Notes: generated by a model from the sequence alone, not told the origin. DNA of 64,000 nt from Catellatospora sp. IY07-71 (GCF_018326265.1 NZ_AP023360.1:722501-786500); one strand, 5' to 3'; shown: positions 16,117 through 24,944, counted from the first letter of the stretch. Numbers and translations: made by a program.

Positions 16117-18007
16117 CGGACTTGGCCAGGTTGCGCGGCTGGTCGACGTCGTGCCCGCTGGCGTCGGCGATCGCGGCGGCGAGCACCTGCAGCGGCACGG
16201 TGGTGACGAACGGCGCGAGCAGCGTCGGCGTCCGCGGCACCCGCACCAGCATGTCGGCGTACGGGACGACGGCGTCGTCGCCCTCCTCGGCGATGACGAT
16301 GGTGTGGGCGCCGCGGGCGCGCACCTCCTGGATGTTGCTGACGATCTTGTCGTGCAGCACGCCGCGCCCGGCGGGCGACGGGACGATGCAGACCACGGGG
16401 GTGCCCCGGTCGAAGGCGCGCCCGTCCCCGGCGGGGCCGGCGATCAGCGCGATCGGGCCGTGCTTGAGCTCGCCCGCGGCGAAGCCCTCGGCGTGCAGGT
16501 AGGCCAGCTCCTTGAGCTTGAGCGCGCCCTCCAGCGCCACCGGGTAGCCGACGTGGCGGCCGATGAACAGCACCGTCGAGGCGTTGGTCTCGGCGAGCTG
16601 GCGGCCCAGCTCGCGGACCGGGTCCATGGCCGCCAGCACCTTCTCGATCTTGGCGGGCATCTCCTGGAGCTGCGCCAGCACCGCGCCGACCTCGTCGGCG
16701 TACTTCACCCCGCGCACCTGGGCCAGGTGCAGGCCGACCAGGAAGCAGGCGGCGAGCTGGGTCAGGAACGCCTTGGTCGAGGCGACCGCGATCTCCGGGC
16801 CGCCGTGGGTGTAGAGCACCGCGTCGGACTCCCGCGGGATGGTGGAGCCGTTGGTGTTGCAGATGGCCAGCACCCGGGCCTTCTGCTCCTTGGCGTGGCG
16901 CAGCGCCATCAGCGTGTCCATGGTCTCGCCGGACTGCGAGATGACCACGACCAGCGTGGACCGGTCCAGCACCGGGTCGCGGTAGCGGAACTCGCTGGCC
17001 AGCTCGACCTCGCACGGGATCCGCGTCCAGTGCTCGATGGCGTACTTGGCGACCAGGCCGGCATGGTACGACGTGCCGCAGGAGACGATGAAGACCTTGT
17101 CGACGTCGCGCAGGTCCTGGTCGGTCAGCCGGACCTCGTCGAGCATGATCTCGCCGTGCTCGCCGATGCGGCCGCGCAGGGTGTCGGCGACGGCCTGCGG
17201 CTGCTCGGCGATCTCCTTGAGCATGAACCAGGCGTGGCCGTCCTTCTCGGCGGCGCGGGCGTCCCAGTCCACGTGGTAGTCGCGGCCCTGTGCCGGGTTG
17301 CCGGCGAAGTCGGTGATCTCGATGGCGTCGGCGGTGATCAGGACGATCTGGTCCTGGCCCAGCTCGACGGCCTCGCGGGTGTGCTCGATGAACGCGCTCA
17401 CGTCGCTGGCCAGGAAGTTCTCACCGTTGCCGCGGCCGACCACGAGCGGCGAGTTGCGCCGCGCGCCGACCACCGCGCCTGGTGCCTGCGCGTCGACCGC
17501 GAGCAGCGTGAACGCGCCCTCCAGCCGGTTGCACACGCGGCGCATCGCGTCGGCGAGCGCCTGCGGGCTGCCCGCGACCCCGGCCAGCTCGGCGGCCAGC
17601 AGGTGCGCCACGCACTCGGTGTCGGTGTCGCTGGCGAACTCGACGCCGGATGCCTGCAACTCGGCCCGCAGCTTCGCGAAGTTCTCGATGATGCCGTTGT
17701 GGATCACCGCGATGCGGCCGTCGGCCGACAGGTGCGGGTGGGCGTTGCGGTCGGTGGGGCCGCCGTGGGTGGCCCAGCGGGTGTGCCCGATGCCCGTGGT
17801 GCCCGTACGCAGCTCGGCCTCGGGCGCCTCGGCCAGCAGCTTCTCCAGGTTCGACAGCTTGCCGGCCTTCTTCGCGAGCAGCAGCCGGCTGCTCGCGAGC
17901 ACGGCGACGCCTGCGGAGTCGTAACCCCGGTACTCCAGGCGACGCAGCCCTTCCAACACCACACCGAGCGCCGACTGGCCGCCCACGTATCCCACGATCC
18001 CGCACAT
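16103..18007 (-). CDS. glmS: glutamine--fructose-6-phosphate aminotransferase (isomerising)
   Basis: 634 residues. It makes glucosamine-6-phosphate for cell-wall amino sugars. Class II glutaminase domain starts MCGIVGYVGG (Cys2 nucleophile), with GHTRWATHG and HNGIIENF. Two SIS domains follow (VSCGTSYHAG, ISQSGETMDT, KLKELAYLHAEGF), ending in the conserved DQPRNLAKSVTVE. ATG at 18007 lies seven bases after TAGGGT, so the mRNA is probably leaderless and there is no room for a glmS ribozyme of the Bacillus type. Converges on and overlaps the DUF1023 gene. Confidence 0.97.
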   Translation of the reverse strand: MCGIVGYVGGQSALGVVLEGLRRLEYRGYDSAGVAVLASSRLLLAKKAGKLSNLEKLLAEAPEAELRTGTTGIGHTRWATHGGPTDRNAHPHLSADGRIAVIHNGIIENFAKLRAELQASGVEFASDTDTECVAHLLAAELAGVAGSPQALADAMRRVCNRLEGAFTLLAVDAQAPGAVVGARRNSPLVVGRGNGENFLASDVSAFIEHTREAVELGQDQIVLITADAIEITDFAGNPAQGRDYHVDWDARAAEKDGHAWFMLKEIAEQPQAVADTLRGRIGEHGEIMLDEVRLTDQDLRDVDKVFIVSCGTSYHAGLVAKYAIEHWTRIPCEVELASEFRYRDPVLDRSTLVVVISQSGETMDTLMALRHAKEQKARVLAICNTNGSTIPRESDAVLYTHGGPEIAVASTKAFLTQLAACFLVGLHLAQVRGVKYADEVGAVLAQLQEMPAKIEKVLAAMDPVRELGRQLAETNASTVLFIGRHVGYPVALEGALKLKELAYLHAEGFAAGELKHGPIALIAGPAGDGRAFDRGTPVVCIVPSPAGRGVLHDKIVSNIQEVRARGAHTIVIAEEGDDAVVPYADMLVRVPRTPTLLAPFVTTVPLQVLAAAIADASGHDVDQPRNLAKSVTVE

Positions 18008-18014
18008 GCCCGTT

Positions 18015-18048
18015 ACCCTAGCGGAGTTTCGCTCATATTGCATGAGCG
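18015..18048 (-). promoter_or_regulatory. glmS promoter with inverted repeat
   Basis: The -10 TAGGGT (minus strand, 18015-18020) is seven bases before the glmS ATG. CGCTCAT (18030-18036) and ATGAGCG (18042-18048) form a 7-bp inverted repeat over the region where the -35 should lie, a candidate operator. No good TTGACN -35 is seen. Confidence 0.45.
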
Positions 18049-18181
18049 GAACGGGGGTATTCACGCACACGTCCTGATTGCAATGTGGGCCGACCTGGGG
18101 ACGGGCCGGCGCGCGCCCGAATAGTGACGGGTTGCCGCCAGGGGGGATGGCCGGCGGGCGCGGCTGCCCTACCATCCGCGC

Positions 18182-18709
18182 ATGAGTTACCCCCCTCCTC
18201 AGCCTGACCCGTATCAGTCGCCGCCGCCGTACGGCGTGCCCGCGTACCAGCACCCGATCCAGCCGCCGAAGAAGAGCAAGGCGGGCCTGATCGTGGGCAT
18301 CATCCTCGGCGTCGTGCTGGTGCTCTGCGTGGGCTGCGGCGCCTTCGGCTACTTCGTGCTCGACTGGACCGGCGACAAGGTCCAGGAGATCGAGGACAGC
18401 CTGCCCAGCATGGGCGTCGTCACCGGTGACGGCACCGGCTCGCACACGGTGCGCTACACCGTGGAGGGCACCGGCCAGACCGTCATCACGTACTCCCTGG
18501 GCACCGGCGGCACGGAGAGCGAGACGGTCACCCTGCCCTGGAGCAAGGATCTCACCGTCGCGTCGGACTCGTTCGCGGCTTCCGTGATCGCGCTCGGCGG
18601 CAGCGCGAAGCTGGACGGCTGCAGCATCACGATCGACGGCAAGGAACAGAAGCGCAGCAGCGCCACCGGCACGACGGCCATCTGCACGACGGTGTTCGTG
18701 GGTGGTTGA
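18182..18709 (+). CDS. MmpS-like membrane-anchored protein
   Basis: 175 residues. A proline/tyrosine-rich cytosolic start (YPPPQPDPYQSPPPYG), one transmembrane helix (about 34-58, AGLIVGIILGVVLVLCVGCG) and an extracytoplasmic beta domain of about 110 residues (VRYTVEGTGQTVITYSLGTG, ETVTLPWSKDLTV, LDGCSITIDGK) with two cysteines placed for a disulphide. This layout is that of MmpS/MmpS-like accessory proteins of mycobacteria, but no MmpL transporter is adjacent. TACCAT lies six bases before the ATG, suggesting a leaderless start. Confidence 0.75.
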   Translation: MSYPPPQPDPYQSPPPYGVPAYQHPIQPPKKSKAGLIVGIILGVVLVLCVGCGAFGYFVLDWTGDKVQEIEDSLPSMGVVTGDGTGSHTVRYTVEGTGQTVITYSLGTGGTESETVTLPWSKDLTVASDSFAASVIALGGSAKLDGCSITIDGKEQKRSSATGTTAICTTVFVGG

Positions 18710-18714
18710 CCACG

Positions 18715-18779
18715 AAGATCGCTGCCTCGTGTCAGAACCTGGGGCTTGAGCACAGGTTCTGACACGAGGCAGCGATCTT
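18715..18779. repeat. palindromic element, AAGATCGC...TCGTGTC family, copy B (perfect)
   Basis: Perfect 27-bp arms at 18715-18741 and 18753-18779 with an 11-base loop. It lies between the converging MmpS-like gene and glmM and should terminate transcription from both sides. The outer 19 bases share the family core with copies at 13856-13920 and 52538-52602. Confidence 0.85.
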
Positions 18780-18813
18780 GCCGGCGGCGCGCGAGACGCG
18801 ACCGCCCCGCGAC

Positions 18814-20157
18814 TCAGCCGACGGGGCTGGCGGCCCGCACGTCGGCGGCGATGCCCTCGGCGATCTTCTGGGCGACGTCCTCGGTGGACGCCTCGACCAT
18901 GACCCGCACCAGCGGCTCGGTGCCCGACGGACGCAGCAGCACCCGGCCGGTCCCGGCCAGCTGGGACTCGGCGGCGGCGACCGCGGCGAGGATCTCCGGC
19001 GCGCGGGCCACGCCCTTGTCGGCGACCCGTACGTTGATCAGCACCTGCGGCAGGCGCTGCACCACGGCGGCCAGCTCGGCCAGGGTCTTGCCGGTCTCGG
19101 CGACCCGGGCCAGCAGGCGCAGGCCGGTGAGCACCCCGTCGCCGGTGGTGGCGTGCTCGGTGAAGACCACGTGACCGCTCTGCTCGCCACCGAGGCTGAA
19201 CCCGCCGGCCCGCAGCTCCTCCAACACGTACCGGTCGCCGACCTTGGTCTCGACCAGGGTGATGCCGGCCTCGCGCATGGCGATGCGCAGCCCGAGGTTG
19301 CTCATCACGGTAGCGACGAGGGTGTTCTCGGCGAGCGCACCGGCGTCGCGCATGGCCAGCGCGAGGATCGCCATGATCTGGTCGCCGTCGACCTCGGTGC
19401 CGCTCGCGTCCACGGCCAGGCACCGGTCGGCGTCGCCGTCGACCGCGATGCCCAGGTGGGCACCGTGCTCGACGACGGCGGCCTTGAGGGGGGCGAGGTG
19501 GGTGGCGCCGCACTCGTCGTTGATGTTGAGCCCGTCCGGCTCCGCGTTGATCGCGATGACCTCGGCCCCGGCCTCCCGGAACGCCTCGGGGGCGACGTCG
19601 CTGGCGGCGCCGTGGGCACAGTCCAGCACGACCTTGATGCCCGCCAGCGGCTGCCCGGTCGCCTCGACCAGGTGCGAGGTGTAGTGCTCGGCGCCGTCGA
19701 GCAGGTCGTGCACCCGGCCGACCTGAGCTCCGGTGGGCCGCGTCCAGGGCGCGCCGAGCGCGGCCTCGATCGTGTCCTCCTGCTCGTCGGTGAGCTTGTG
19801 CCCGCCCGCGGCGAAGAACTTGATGCCGTTGTCGGGCATCGGGTTGTGGCTGGCGGAGATCATCACGCCGAAGTCGGCGCGCACCTCGGCGGTCAGGAAC
19901 GCCACGCCGGGGGTCGGCAGCACGCCCACCCGGACCACGTTGGCACCCGCACTGGCCAGGCCGGCGACCACGGCCGCCTCCAGCATCTCGCCGCTGGCCC
20001 GGGGGTCGCGGCCGACCACCACGAGCGGCGGCTGCACTCGGGCCTCCTGGTCGGGCAGCGTGTGCGCCGCGGCGACCGCGAGGGAGAGCGCGAGTTCGGG
20101 GCTGAGGTCCGCGTTGGCCAGACCGCGTACGCCGTCGGTGCCGAAGAGGCGTGCCAT
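18814..20157 (-). CDS. glmM: phosphoglucosamine mutase
   Basis: 447 residues. It converts glucosamine-6-phosphate to glucosamine-1-phosphate, the step after Glm[13 protein letters not shown] is the family start. The phosphorylated serine is Ser103 in [12 protein letters not shown]. The metal loop is [11 protein letters not shown], the sugar loop GGEQSGHVV and the phosphate-binding loop [12 protein letters not shown]. The ATG at 20157 has AGAAAGG upstream. The rpsI stop is 157 bp upstream; that gap carries no clear hairpin, so co-transcription with rplM-rpsI is possible. Confidence 0.97.
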   Translation of the reverse strand: MARLFGTDGVRGLANADLSPELALSLAVAAAHTLPDQEARVQPPLVVVGRDPRASGEMLEAAVVAGLASAGANVVRVGVLPTPGVAFLTAEVRADFGVMISASHNPMPDNGIKFFAAGGHKLTDEQEDTIEAALGAPWTRPTGAQVGRVHDLLDGAEHYTSHLVEATGQPLAGIKVVLDCAHGAASDVAPEAFREAGAEVIAINAEPDGLNINDECGATHLAPLKAAVVEHGAHLGIAVDGDADRCLAVDASGTEVDGDQIMAILALAMRDAGALAENTLVATVMSNLGLRIAMREAGITLVETKVGDRYVLEELRAGGFSLGGEQSGHVVFTEHATTGDGVLTGLRLLARVAETGKTLAELAAVVQRLPQVLINVRVADKGVARAPEILAAVAAAESQLAGTGRVLLRPSGTEPLVRVMVEASTEDVAQKIAEGIAADVRAASPVG

Positions 20158-20314
20158 CCGGTGGCCCTTTCTGTGGGGTGCGAAAGGAGGGGTACGACAC
20201 GACCCGGCGCGCGGGTGGCGAGCCGAGGCCGGGAGCTGCGGAAAGTCGAACGGCCGGGCACGCCATCCCGCCTGGAAGCAGGAGCGTGCCCGGCCGTTCA
20301 GCAGCTGAAAGCGA

Positions 20315-20794
20315 TCAACGCTTCGAGTACTGCGGAGCCTTACGGGCCTTCTTGAGACCGTACTTCTTGCTCTCGGTGACGCGGGCGTCACGGGTGAGGA
20401 AGCCGGCCTTCTTCAGCGCCGGGCGGTCGTCGAGGTCGAGCTCGCACAGCGCGCGGGCGATCGCCAGGCGCAGCGCGCCGGCCTGACCGCTGATGCCGCC
20501 GCCACGCAGGTTGGCGACGACGTCGAGGGTCTCGCCCTTCTCGGCGAGCACGAGCGGCTCCCGCACCGACTGCTGCGCGACCTTGCTGGGGAGGTACTTC
20601 TCCAGCTCACGGCCGTTGCAGGTGATCTTGCCGGTGCCCGGGATCAGGCGCACCCGGACGACGGCCTGCTTGCGGCGGCCGACGGTCTGGATCGGGCGGT
20701 CGCCCTTGAACTTCGGGGTGGCCGGCTTGGCAGCGACGGCGACCGAGGCCTCAGCCTCGACCACGGCCTGGGTCGGCACGGAAGTGTCGGTCAT
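20315..20794 (-). CDS. rpsI: 30S ribosomal protein S9
   Basis: 159 residues from the ATG at 20794, preceded by AAGGAATC. An alanine/valine-rich N-terminal extension of about 35 residues precedes the conserved [15 protein letters not shown], and the C-terminus ends [14 protein letters not shown], whose last Arg contacts the P-site tRNA anticodon loop. An in-frame GTG at 20818 overlaps the rplM stop as GTGA and would add eight residues. It follows rplM directly. Confidence 0.98.
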   Translation of the reverse strand: MTDTSVPTQAVVEAEASVAVAAKPATPKFKGDRPIQTVGRRKQAVVRVRLIPGTGKITCNGRELEKYLPSKVAQQSVREPLVLAEKGETLDVVANLRGGGISGQAGALRLAIARALCELDLDDRPALKKAGFLTRDARVTESKKYGLKKARKAPQYSKR

Positions 20795-20814
20795 GGTGAT
20801 TCCTTCGTCCGCGC

Positions 20815-21258
20815 TCACTGCGCGATCTGCTTGATCTCGAACGGCACCGGCTGCTGCGCCGCGTGCGGGTGCTCCGCGCCGGCGTAGACCTTGAGCTTCG
20901 ACAGGATCTGCCGGCCCAGCTTGTTGTGAGGGATCATGCCCTTGACGGCCAGCTCGATCGCCTTTTCGGGGCGCTTGGTGAGCAGCTCCTCGTAACCGAC
21001 GGCCTTCAGACCACCGGGGTGGCCGGAGTGCCGGTAGGCGATCTTGGTCGCGCGCTTGTTGCCGGTGAGGGCAACCTTGCCGGCGTTGATGATGATCACA
21101 AAGTCGCCGGTGTCGACGTGCGGCGCGAAAGTCGGCTTGTGCTTACCGCGCAGGAGGTTGGCGGTGTGGGTGGCGAGCCGGCCCAGCACGACGTCAGAAG
21201 CGTCGATCACGTGCCACTGACGCTCGATCTCACCCGGCTTCGGGCTGTACGTACGCAC
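20815..21258 (-). CDS. rplM: 50S ribosomal protein L13
   Basis: 147 residues from a GTG at 21258 with AAGG ten bases upstream. [19 protein letters not shown] is the standard actinobacterial L13 start, followed by [27 protein letters not shown] and [11 protein letters not shown]. First gene of rplM-rpsI. The 21259-21605 interval upstream holds its promoter; a TAGGCT hexamer near 21370 is a possible -10 but I see no convincing -35. Confidence 0.98.
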   Translation of the reverse strand: MRTYSPKPGEIERQWHVIDASDVVLGRLATHTANLLRGKHKPTFAPHVDTGDFVIIINAGKVALTGNKRATKIAYRHSGHPGGLKAVGYEELLTKRPEKAIELAVKGMIPHNKLGRQILSKLKVYAGAEHPHAAQQPVPFEIKQIAQ

Positions 21259-21605
21259 AGGTCTACCTTGTCTCGTCGTAGGTCTGTGTGACCGCGGGCG
21301 ACCGCCCACGACCAACGGATTCTGCGATGCCGGCCGGCCGTGAACACGGACCGGCGCGCGAACGACAAGCCTACCTGAGCATCAGGACTGCCGGCTCGGC
21401 GCCACCTCTCGCACAACAGCCGCTAACGATACCCGCTGCCCCGCAGTGAGGTCAAAACGGCCCGGCCCTCCTGTGGTATGGCGTCCCCTGTCCGGTTTTC
21501 CAGGGCGAACTCACAGCGCGGGACCCGGCGCGGTGCGGCAGGGTTCACAACATGGGTACGGGACGCGGAACATCATCGCAATCACACGTTCGTAACTTGC
21601 TCGCT

Positions 21606-22952
21606 ATGACCGTCACCGCGCCCGCGCCGCCGGCAAAGACGCCCGCCGCCGCCATCAGCAACTGGGATCCCGAGAACCCGGAGTTCTGGGCGTCCACCGG
21701 CCGCCGTGTCGCCCGGCGGAACCTGATCTTCTCCATCTTCGCGGAGCACCTCGGGTTCTCGGTGTGGACGCTCTGGAGCGTCGTGGTGGTGGCCATGCCC
21801 GCCACCACCTTCCCGTACACCGTCGACCAGAAGTTCTGGCTGGTCGCGCTGCCGAACCTGATCGGTGCGCTGATGCGCATCCCGTACACCTTCGCGGTGA
21901 CCCGGTTCGGCGGGCGCACCTGGACCATGCTCAGCGCGCTGCTGCTGCTGATCCCGATCATCGGCATGGTGTACGCGGTCACCGCCAAACCCGCCTACTG
22001 GGTGGTGCTGGTGCTGGCCGCCACGGCCGGTCTGGGCGGCGGCAACTTCGCCTCGTCCATGACCAACATCTCCTTCTTCTTCCCGGAGAAGGAGAAGGGC
22101 ACGGCGCTGGGGCTCAACGCGGCCGGCGGCAACCTCGGCATCAGCGTGATGCAGCTGGTCGTGCCGATCGCGCTGTCCTTCGGGCTGGTCTACGGCGGCC
22201 TGATGTGGCTGCCGCTGGTGCTGGCCGCCGCGCTCTGCGCGCACCTCTACATGAACAACCTGACCGTGGCGAAGTCGCCGCTGCGCGCCCAGTTCGCCAC
22301 GGTGAAGCGGCCGCACACCTGGATCATGTCCTTCCTCTACATCGGCACCTTCGGCTCGTTCCTCGGCTACTCGGCCGCCTTCCCGCTGGTACTCAAGCTG
22401 CAGTTCCCGCAGGCGCCGGTGGCCCACCTGGGCGCCGCGACGATCACCCTGGCGTTCACCGGCCCGCTGATCGGCTCGCTGGTCCGCCCGGTGGGCGGCT
22501 GGCTGTCCGACCGGGTCGGCGGCGCCCGCGTCACCGCGGCCTGCTTCGTGATCATGGGCCTCGGCTCCTACGGCGTCGTGGCCGCGGTGCAGGCCAAGAG
22601 CATGGCCGGCTTCCTCACCGCGTTCCTGCTGCTGTTCGCCGCGGCGGGGGCGGGCAACGGCTCGACGTACCGCATGATCCCGGCGATCTTCGCGGCCACG
22701 TCGCCCGACCTGGCCACCGCGAAGCGGGAGTCGGCGGCGACCCTGGGCATCGCCGGCGCGATCGGCGCGGTGGGCGGCTTCTACCTGCCCCGGGCGATCA
22801 GCGACTCGATCAAGGCCACCGGCGGCATCGAGACCGCCTTCGGCTGGTTCGCCGTGCTGTACGGCGTCTGCCTCGCCGTGACCTGGTGGTGCTACCTGCG
22901 GCGGCGGGTCCTGGTCGCCCAGGCGCCGAGCCTGGCCCACGCGGGCGTCTGA
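21606..22952 (+). CDS. narK: nitrate/nitrite MFS transporter
   Basis: 448 residues with about 12 membrane helices. The NNP-family signature appears twice: GLGGGNFASSMTNISFFFPE in helix 5 and AAAGAGNGSTYRMIPAIF in helix 11, with conserved Arg (RIPYTF, RPVGGWLSDRVGG) for anion binding. It imports nitrate and/or exports nitrite. The ATG at 21606 lies seven bases after TAACTT, suggesting leaderless mRNA; longer in-frame start at 21552 is unlikely. A perfect 14-bp hairpin follows. It heads the nitrate region but is separated from nasA by the nitroreductase/MarR and toxin-antitoxin genes. Confidence 0.94.
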   Translation: MTVTAPAPPAKTPAAAISNWDPENPEFWASTGRRVARRNLIFSIFAEHLGFSVWTLWSVVVVAMPATTFPYTVDQKFWLVALPNLIGALMRIPYTFAVTRFGGRTWTMLSALLLLIPIIGMVYAVTAKPAYWVVLVLAATAGLGGGNFASSMTNISFFFPEKEKGTALGLNAAGGNLGISVMQLVVPIALSFGLVYGGLMWLPLVLAAALCAHLYMNNLTVAKSPLRAQFATVKRPHTWIMSFLYIGTFGSFLGYSAAFPLVLKLQFPQAPVAHLGAATITLAFTGPLIGSLVRPVGGWLSDRVGGARVTAACFVIMGLGSYGVVAAVQAKSMAGFLTAFLLLFAAAGAGNGSTYRMIPAIFAATSPDLATAKRESAATLGIAGAIGAVGGFYLPRAISDSIKATGGIETAFGWFAVLYGVCLAVTWWCYLRRRVLVAQAPSLAHAGV

Positions 22953-22971
22953 ACCTGATCTCTCCCTCCTC

Positions 22972-23005
22972 GCCCCGACCCCGGCCCGCCTGCCGGGGTC
23001 GGGGC
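22972..23005 (+). terminator. terminator after narK
   Basis: GCCCCGACCCCGGC and GCCGGGGTCGGGGC pair perfectly over 14 bp with a six-base loop, 19 bp after the narK stop. There is no long T-run, which is usual for high-GC actinobacteria. Confidence 0.8.
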
Positions 23006-23077
23006 ACATTCATGTATGCGCAGCTCAGAGGCGTAATGGTGTCGCGTAGACCACAGTCCGGCGGCTTGCGAAATAGT

Positions 23078-23087
23078 TGAAGCTTCA
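23078..23087. promoter_or_regulatory. candidate MarR operator upstream of the nitroreductase gene
   Basis: TGAAGCTTCA is a perfect 10-bp palindrome within AGTTGAAGCTTCACC, 55 bp upstream of the nitroreductase ATG. A MarR-family gene is the next gene downstream, and MarR proteins usually bind such short palindromes beside their own operon. Confidence 0.45.
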
Positions 23088-23142
23088 CCAAAGTTGGTGC
23101 CAGGTGGCTGACGCAGCCAGACCGACTTCGCAAGGAGACATC

Positions 23143-23736
23143 ATGTCGATCGTCCTCGACCAGTCCGCGCAGGACCTGCTGTTCCGCGCCGCCCGCACCG
23201 CCAACACGTTCACCGACGAGCCGGTGAGCGACGAGCAGGTGCAGGCCATCTACGAGCTGGTCAAGTACGCCCCCACCTCGGTGAACATGCAGCCGCTGCG
23301 CGTGGTGCTGGTCCGCTCGGCGCAGGCCCGCGAGCGCCTGGTCGCGCAGATGGCCGAGGGCAACCAGGCCAAGACCGCCGCCGCCCCGCTGGTCGCCGTG
23401 CTGGCCGCCGACACGAACTTCCACGACGAGTTCCACCGCACCTTCCCGCACTTCCCGGGCGTGCGCGACTGGTTCACCGGCGACGACCACGCCCGCGCCG
23501 AGACCGCCCGGTTCAACGGCGCGCTCCAGGTCGGCTACTTCATCCTGGGCGTACGCGCGGCGGGCCTGGCCGCGGGCCCGATGACCGGCTTCGACGCGGC
23601 CGGCGTGGAGAAGGAGTTCTTCCCCGACGGCGAGCACCGGGTGCTGGCCGTGGTGAACATCGGCAAGCCGGGCGCCGACGCCTGGTTCGACCGCAGCCCC
23701 CGACTGCCGTACGACGATGTCGTGACGACGGCCTGA
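23143..23736 (+). CDS. nitroreductase-family FMN oxidoreductase (RutE/HadB type)
   Basis: 197 residues from the ATG at 23143 with AAGGAGAC. Nitroreductase fold: FRAARTANTFTDEPVSDEQ, the FMN-binding KYAPTSVNMQPLRVVLV (P-T-S-x-N-x-Q-P), and GVRAAGLAAGPMTGFD. This matches malonic-semialdehyde-reductase-type RutE proteins more closely than classical NfsB, but the substrate is not provable. Own terminator immediately after, then a MarR regulator gene on the same strand. Not obviously part of nitrate assimilation. Confidence 0.87.
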   Translation: MSIVLDQSAQDLLFRAARTANTFTDEPVSDEQVQAIYELVKYAPTSVNMQPLRVVLVRSAQARERLVAQMAEGNQAKTAAAPLVAVLAADTNFHDEFHRTFPHFPGVRDWFTGDDHARAETARFNGALQVGYFILGVRAAGLAAGPMTGFDAAGVEKEFFPDGEHRVLAVVNIGKPGADAWFDRSPRLPYDDVVTTA

Positions 23737-23746
23737 TCGAGACGAT

Positions 23747-23776
23747 GAGGGGTGGGGACCGGTGTCCCCACCCCTC
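23747..23776 (+). terminator. terminator after nitroreductase gene
   Basis: GAGGGGTGGGGAC and GTCCCCACCCCTC pair perfectly (13 bp) around CGGT, ten bases after the stop codon and 14 bases before the MarR start. It should reduce read-through into the regulator. Confidence 0.8.
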
Positions 23777-23790
23777 TAAGGTTGTGATTC

Positions 23791-24291
23791 ATGGTGACCA
23801 CCACGACACAGACGACCGAGGTCCCCTGGTTGACCGACCAGGAGCAGCGGGCATGGCGCAGCTTCCTGATGACGTCGAAGCTGGTGACGGCCGAGCTGGA
23901 GCGTGGGATGGGCCAGCACGGCCTCTCCGGGACCGATTACAGCGTGCTGGTCTCCCTGTCCGAGGCGCCACGGCGGCGGATGCGCATGTCGGAGCTGTCG
24001 CACACGCTGCTGCTGGAGAAGAGCCGGCTGTCCCACCAGATCACCCGGATGGAGCGGGCGGGTCTGGTCCGCCGCGAGAGCTGCCCGGACGACCGGCGCG
24101 GGCAGTTCGCCGTGCTGACCGACGAGGGCTGGGAGACGATCCGGCGGGTCGCGCCGTTTCACGTCGAGCTGGTGCGGTCGATCTTCATCGACCGGCTGAC
24201 CCCCGCCCAGCTCGCTCAGCTGGCGGAGATCTTCGAGCCGCTGCAGTCCTCGATGCGGGAGCAGTGCCCGAAGGACGAGGCGGAGTGCTGA
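23791..24291 (+). CDS. MarR-family transcriptional regulator
   Basis: 166 residues. Winged helix-turn-helix of the MarR type: LSGTDYSVLVSLSEAP, RMSELSHTLLLEKSRLSHQITRME (recognition helix), GLVRRESCPDDRRGQFAVLTDEG (wing), with dimerisation helices at both ends. Usually a repressor released by small aromatic or oxidant ligands. AAGG lies eleven bases before the ATG. The neighbouring nitroreductase gene, with a palindrome in its upstream region, is the probable target. Confidence 0.92.
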   Translation: MVTTTTQTTEVPWLTDQEQRAWRSFLMTSKLVTAELERGMGQHGLSGTDYSVLVSLSEAPRRRMRMSELSHTLLLEKSRLSHQITRMERAGLVRRESCPDDRRGQFAVLTDEGWETIRRVAPFHVELVRSIFIDRLTPAQLAQLAEIFEPLQSSMREQCPKDEAEC

Positions 24292-24304
24292 AGCCCGCTC
24301 TCGC

Positions 24305-24598
24305 CTAGAGGTCCTGGATGATGCGCAGCGCGCGGCCCACCCGGCGCATGGTGTCGGTGTCGCAGACGTCCACCATGTCGGTGAACCACTTCTTCATGGG
24401 CGAGGACACCCGGTCCGGCATGATGATCAGCTCGCCCATCGGCACGGCCAGCGGCGAGTCGCGGAGCTCGTCCTCCTCGACGACCTCCGCGACTATGACG
24501 ATCGGCACGTCCGTGCTGTTGTACACGTCGGAGCTGATGACCAGGCCGAGCCGCTCCCGGGCACCGTCGATCCGCCAGATCTCGCCTCTACGCAGCAC
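24305..24598 (-). CDS. MazF/PemK-type mRNA interferase toxin
   Basis: 97 residues from a GTG at 24598. The start LRRGEIWRIDGARERLGLVISSDVYN is the MazF/PemK beta-barrel core (R-G-E-I-W), followed by IVIVAEVVEEDEL, a loop with the conserved serine, and MVDVCDTDTMRRVGRAL. It cuts RNA in the family. The start lies inside the last codons of the upstream antitoxin gene (11-bp overlap), the classic antitoxin-first arrangement. It lies tail to tail with the MarR gene. Confidence 0.85.
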   Translation of the reverse strand: MLRRGEIWRIDGARERLGLVISSDVYNSTDVPIVIVAEVVEEDELRDSPLAVPMGELIIMPDRVSSPMKKWFTDMVDVCDTDTMRRVGRALRIIQDL

Positions 24599-24848
24599 GC
24601 CGCCCCCGTCCTGACAGTTCCAGGCGTACCAATTCGACTTCGCGCTCGTCGTCTAGAGCGTTCTTCTCCAAACGGTCGACGCCCGCCCGGCGAACCACGT
24701 CCGCGTGGGCGCTGAACAGCTCCCGTAGGGCCTTCTCCCGCGCGGCCTGGTCCATCCAGGCCGACAGCGACAGCCCGTCGCGCTCGGCGTAACGGCGCGC
24801 TTCCTCAATCGTCTCGTCCGCGAAGGACAGCGTTACTTTGGCAGTCAT
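24588..24848 (-). CDS. antitoxin for the adjacent MazF-type toxin
   Basis: 86 residues from the ATG at 24848. VTLSFADETIEEARRYAERDGLSLSAWMDQ looks like a ribbon-helix-helix DNA-binding start, followed by an acidic C-terminal tail (LEKNALDDEREVELVRLEL) suited to wrapping a basic toxin. The ATG follows TAATCT plus seven bases, so the transcript is likely leaderless. It overlaps the toxin gene. Family assignment rests on context as much as sequence. Confidence 0.8.
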   Translation of the reverse strand: MTAKVTLSFADETIEEARRYAERDGLSLSAWMDQAAREKALRELFSAHADVVRRAGVDRLEKNALDDEREVELVRLELSGRGRRAA

Positions 24849-24909
24849 GCCGATTAGATTACGCCCGGTGTGACCACGAGTCATCCTGTTCTTCGTGCCA
24901 CTTGCGTGA

Positions 24910-24920
24910 GTGAAAATCAC
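24910..24920. promoter_or_regulatory. palindrome in the toxin-antitoxin/nasA divergent region
   Basis: GTGAAAATCAC reads as GTGA-AAA-TCAC, 62 bp upstream of the antitoxin start. It could be an operator of either divergent unit. The rest of 24849-25165 contains the GlnR-like half-site and no open frame that I can support. Confidence 0.25.
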
Positions 24921-24944
24921 CCGTTTCGAGCAACTTTACGCATT

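Noticed and set aside
18008-18181. glmS ribozyme or riboswitch upstream of glmS
   Set aside because: The -10 lies seven bases from the ATG, leaving no leader RNA.
16103-20266. A 1387-codon minus-strand open frame spanning glmS and glmM
   Set aside because: Only the part up to 18007 is glmS; upstream residues are Arg/Pro/Gly-rich out-of-frame text from glmM. High GC makes stop codons rare, so such long false frames are expected.
21259-21605. An L13-type autoregulatory leader before rplM
   Set aside because: No clear stem with the required features could be recognised by eye; a covariance-model search would be needed.
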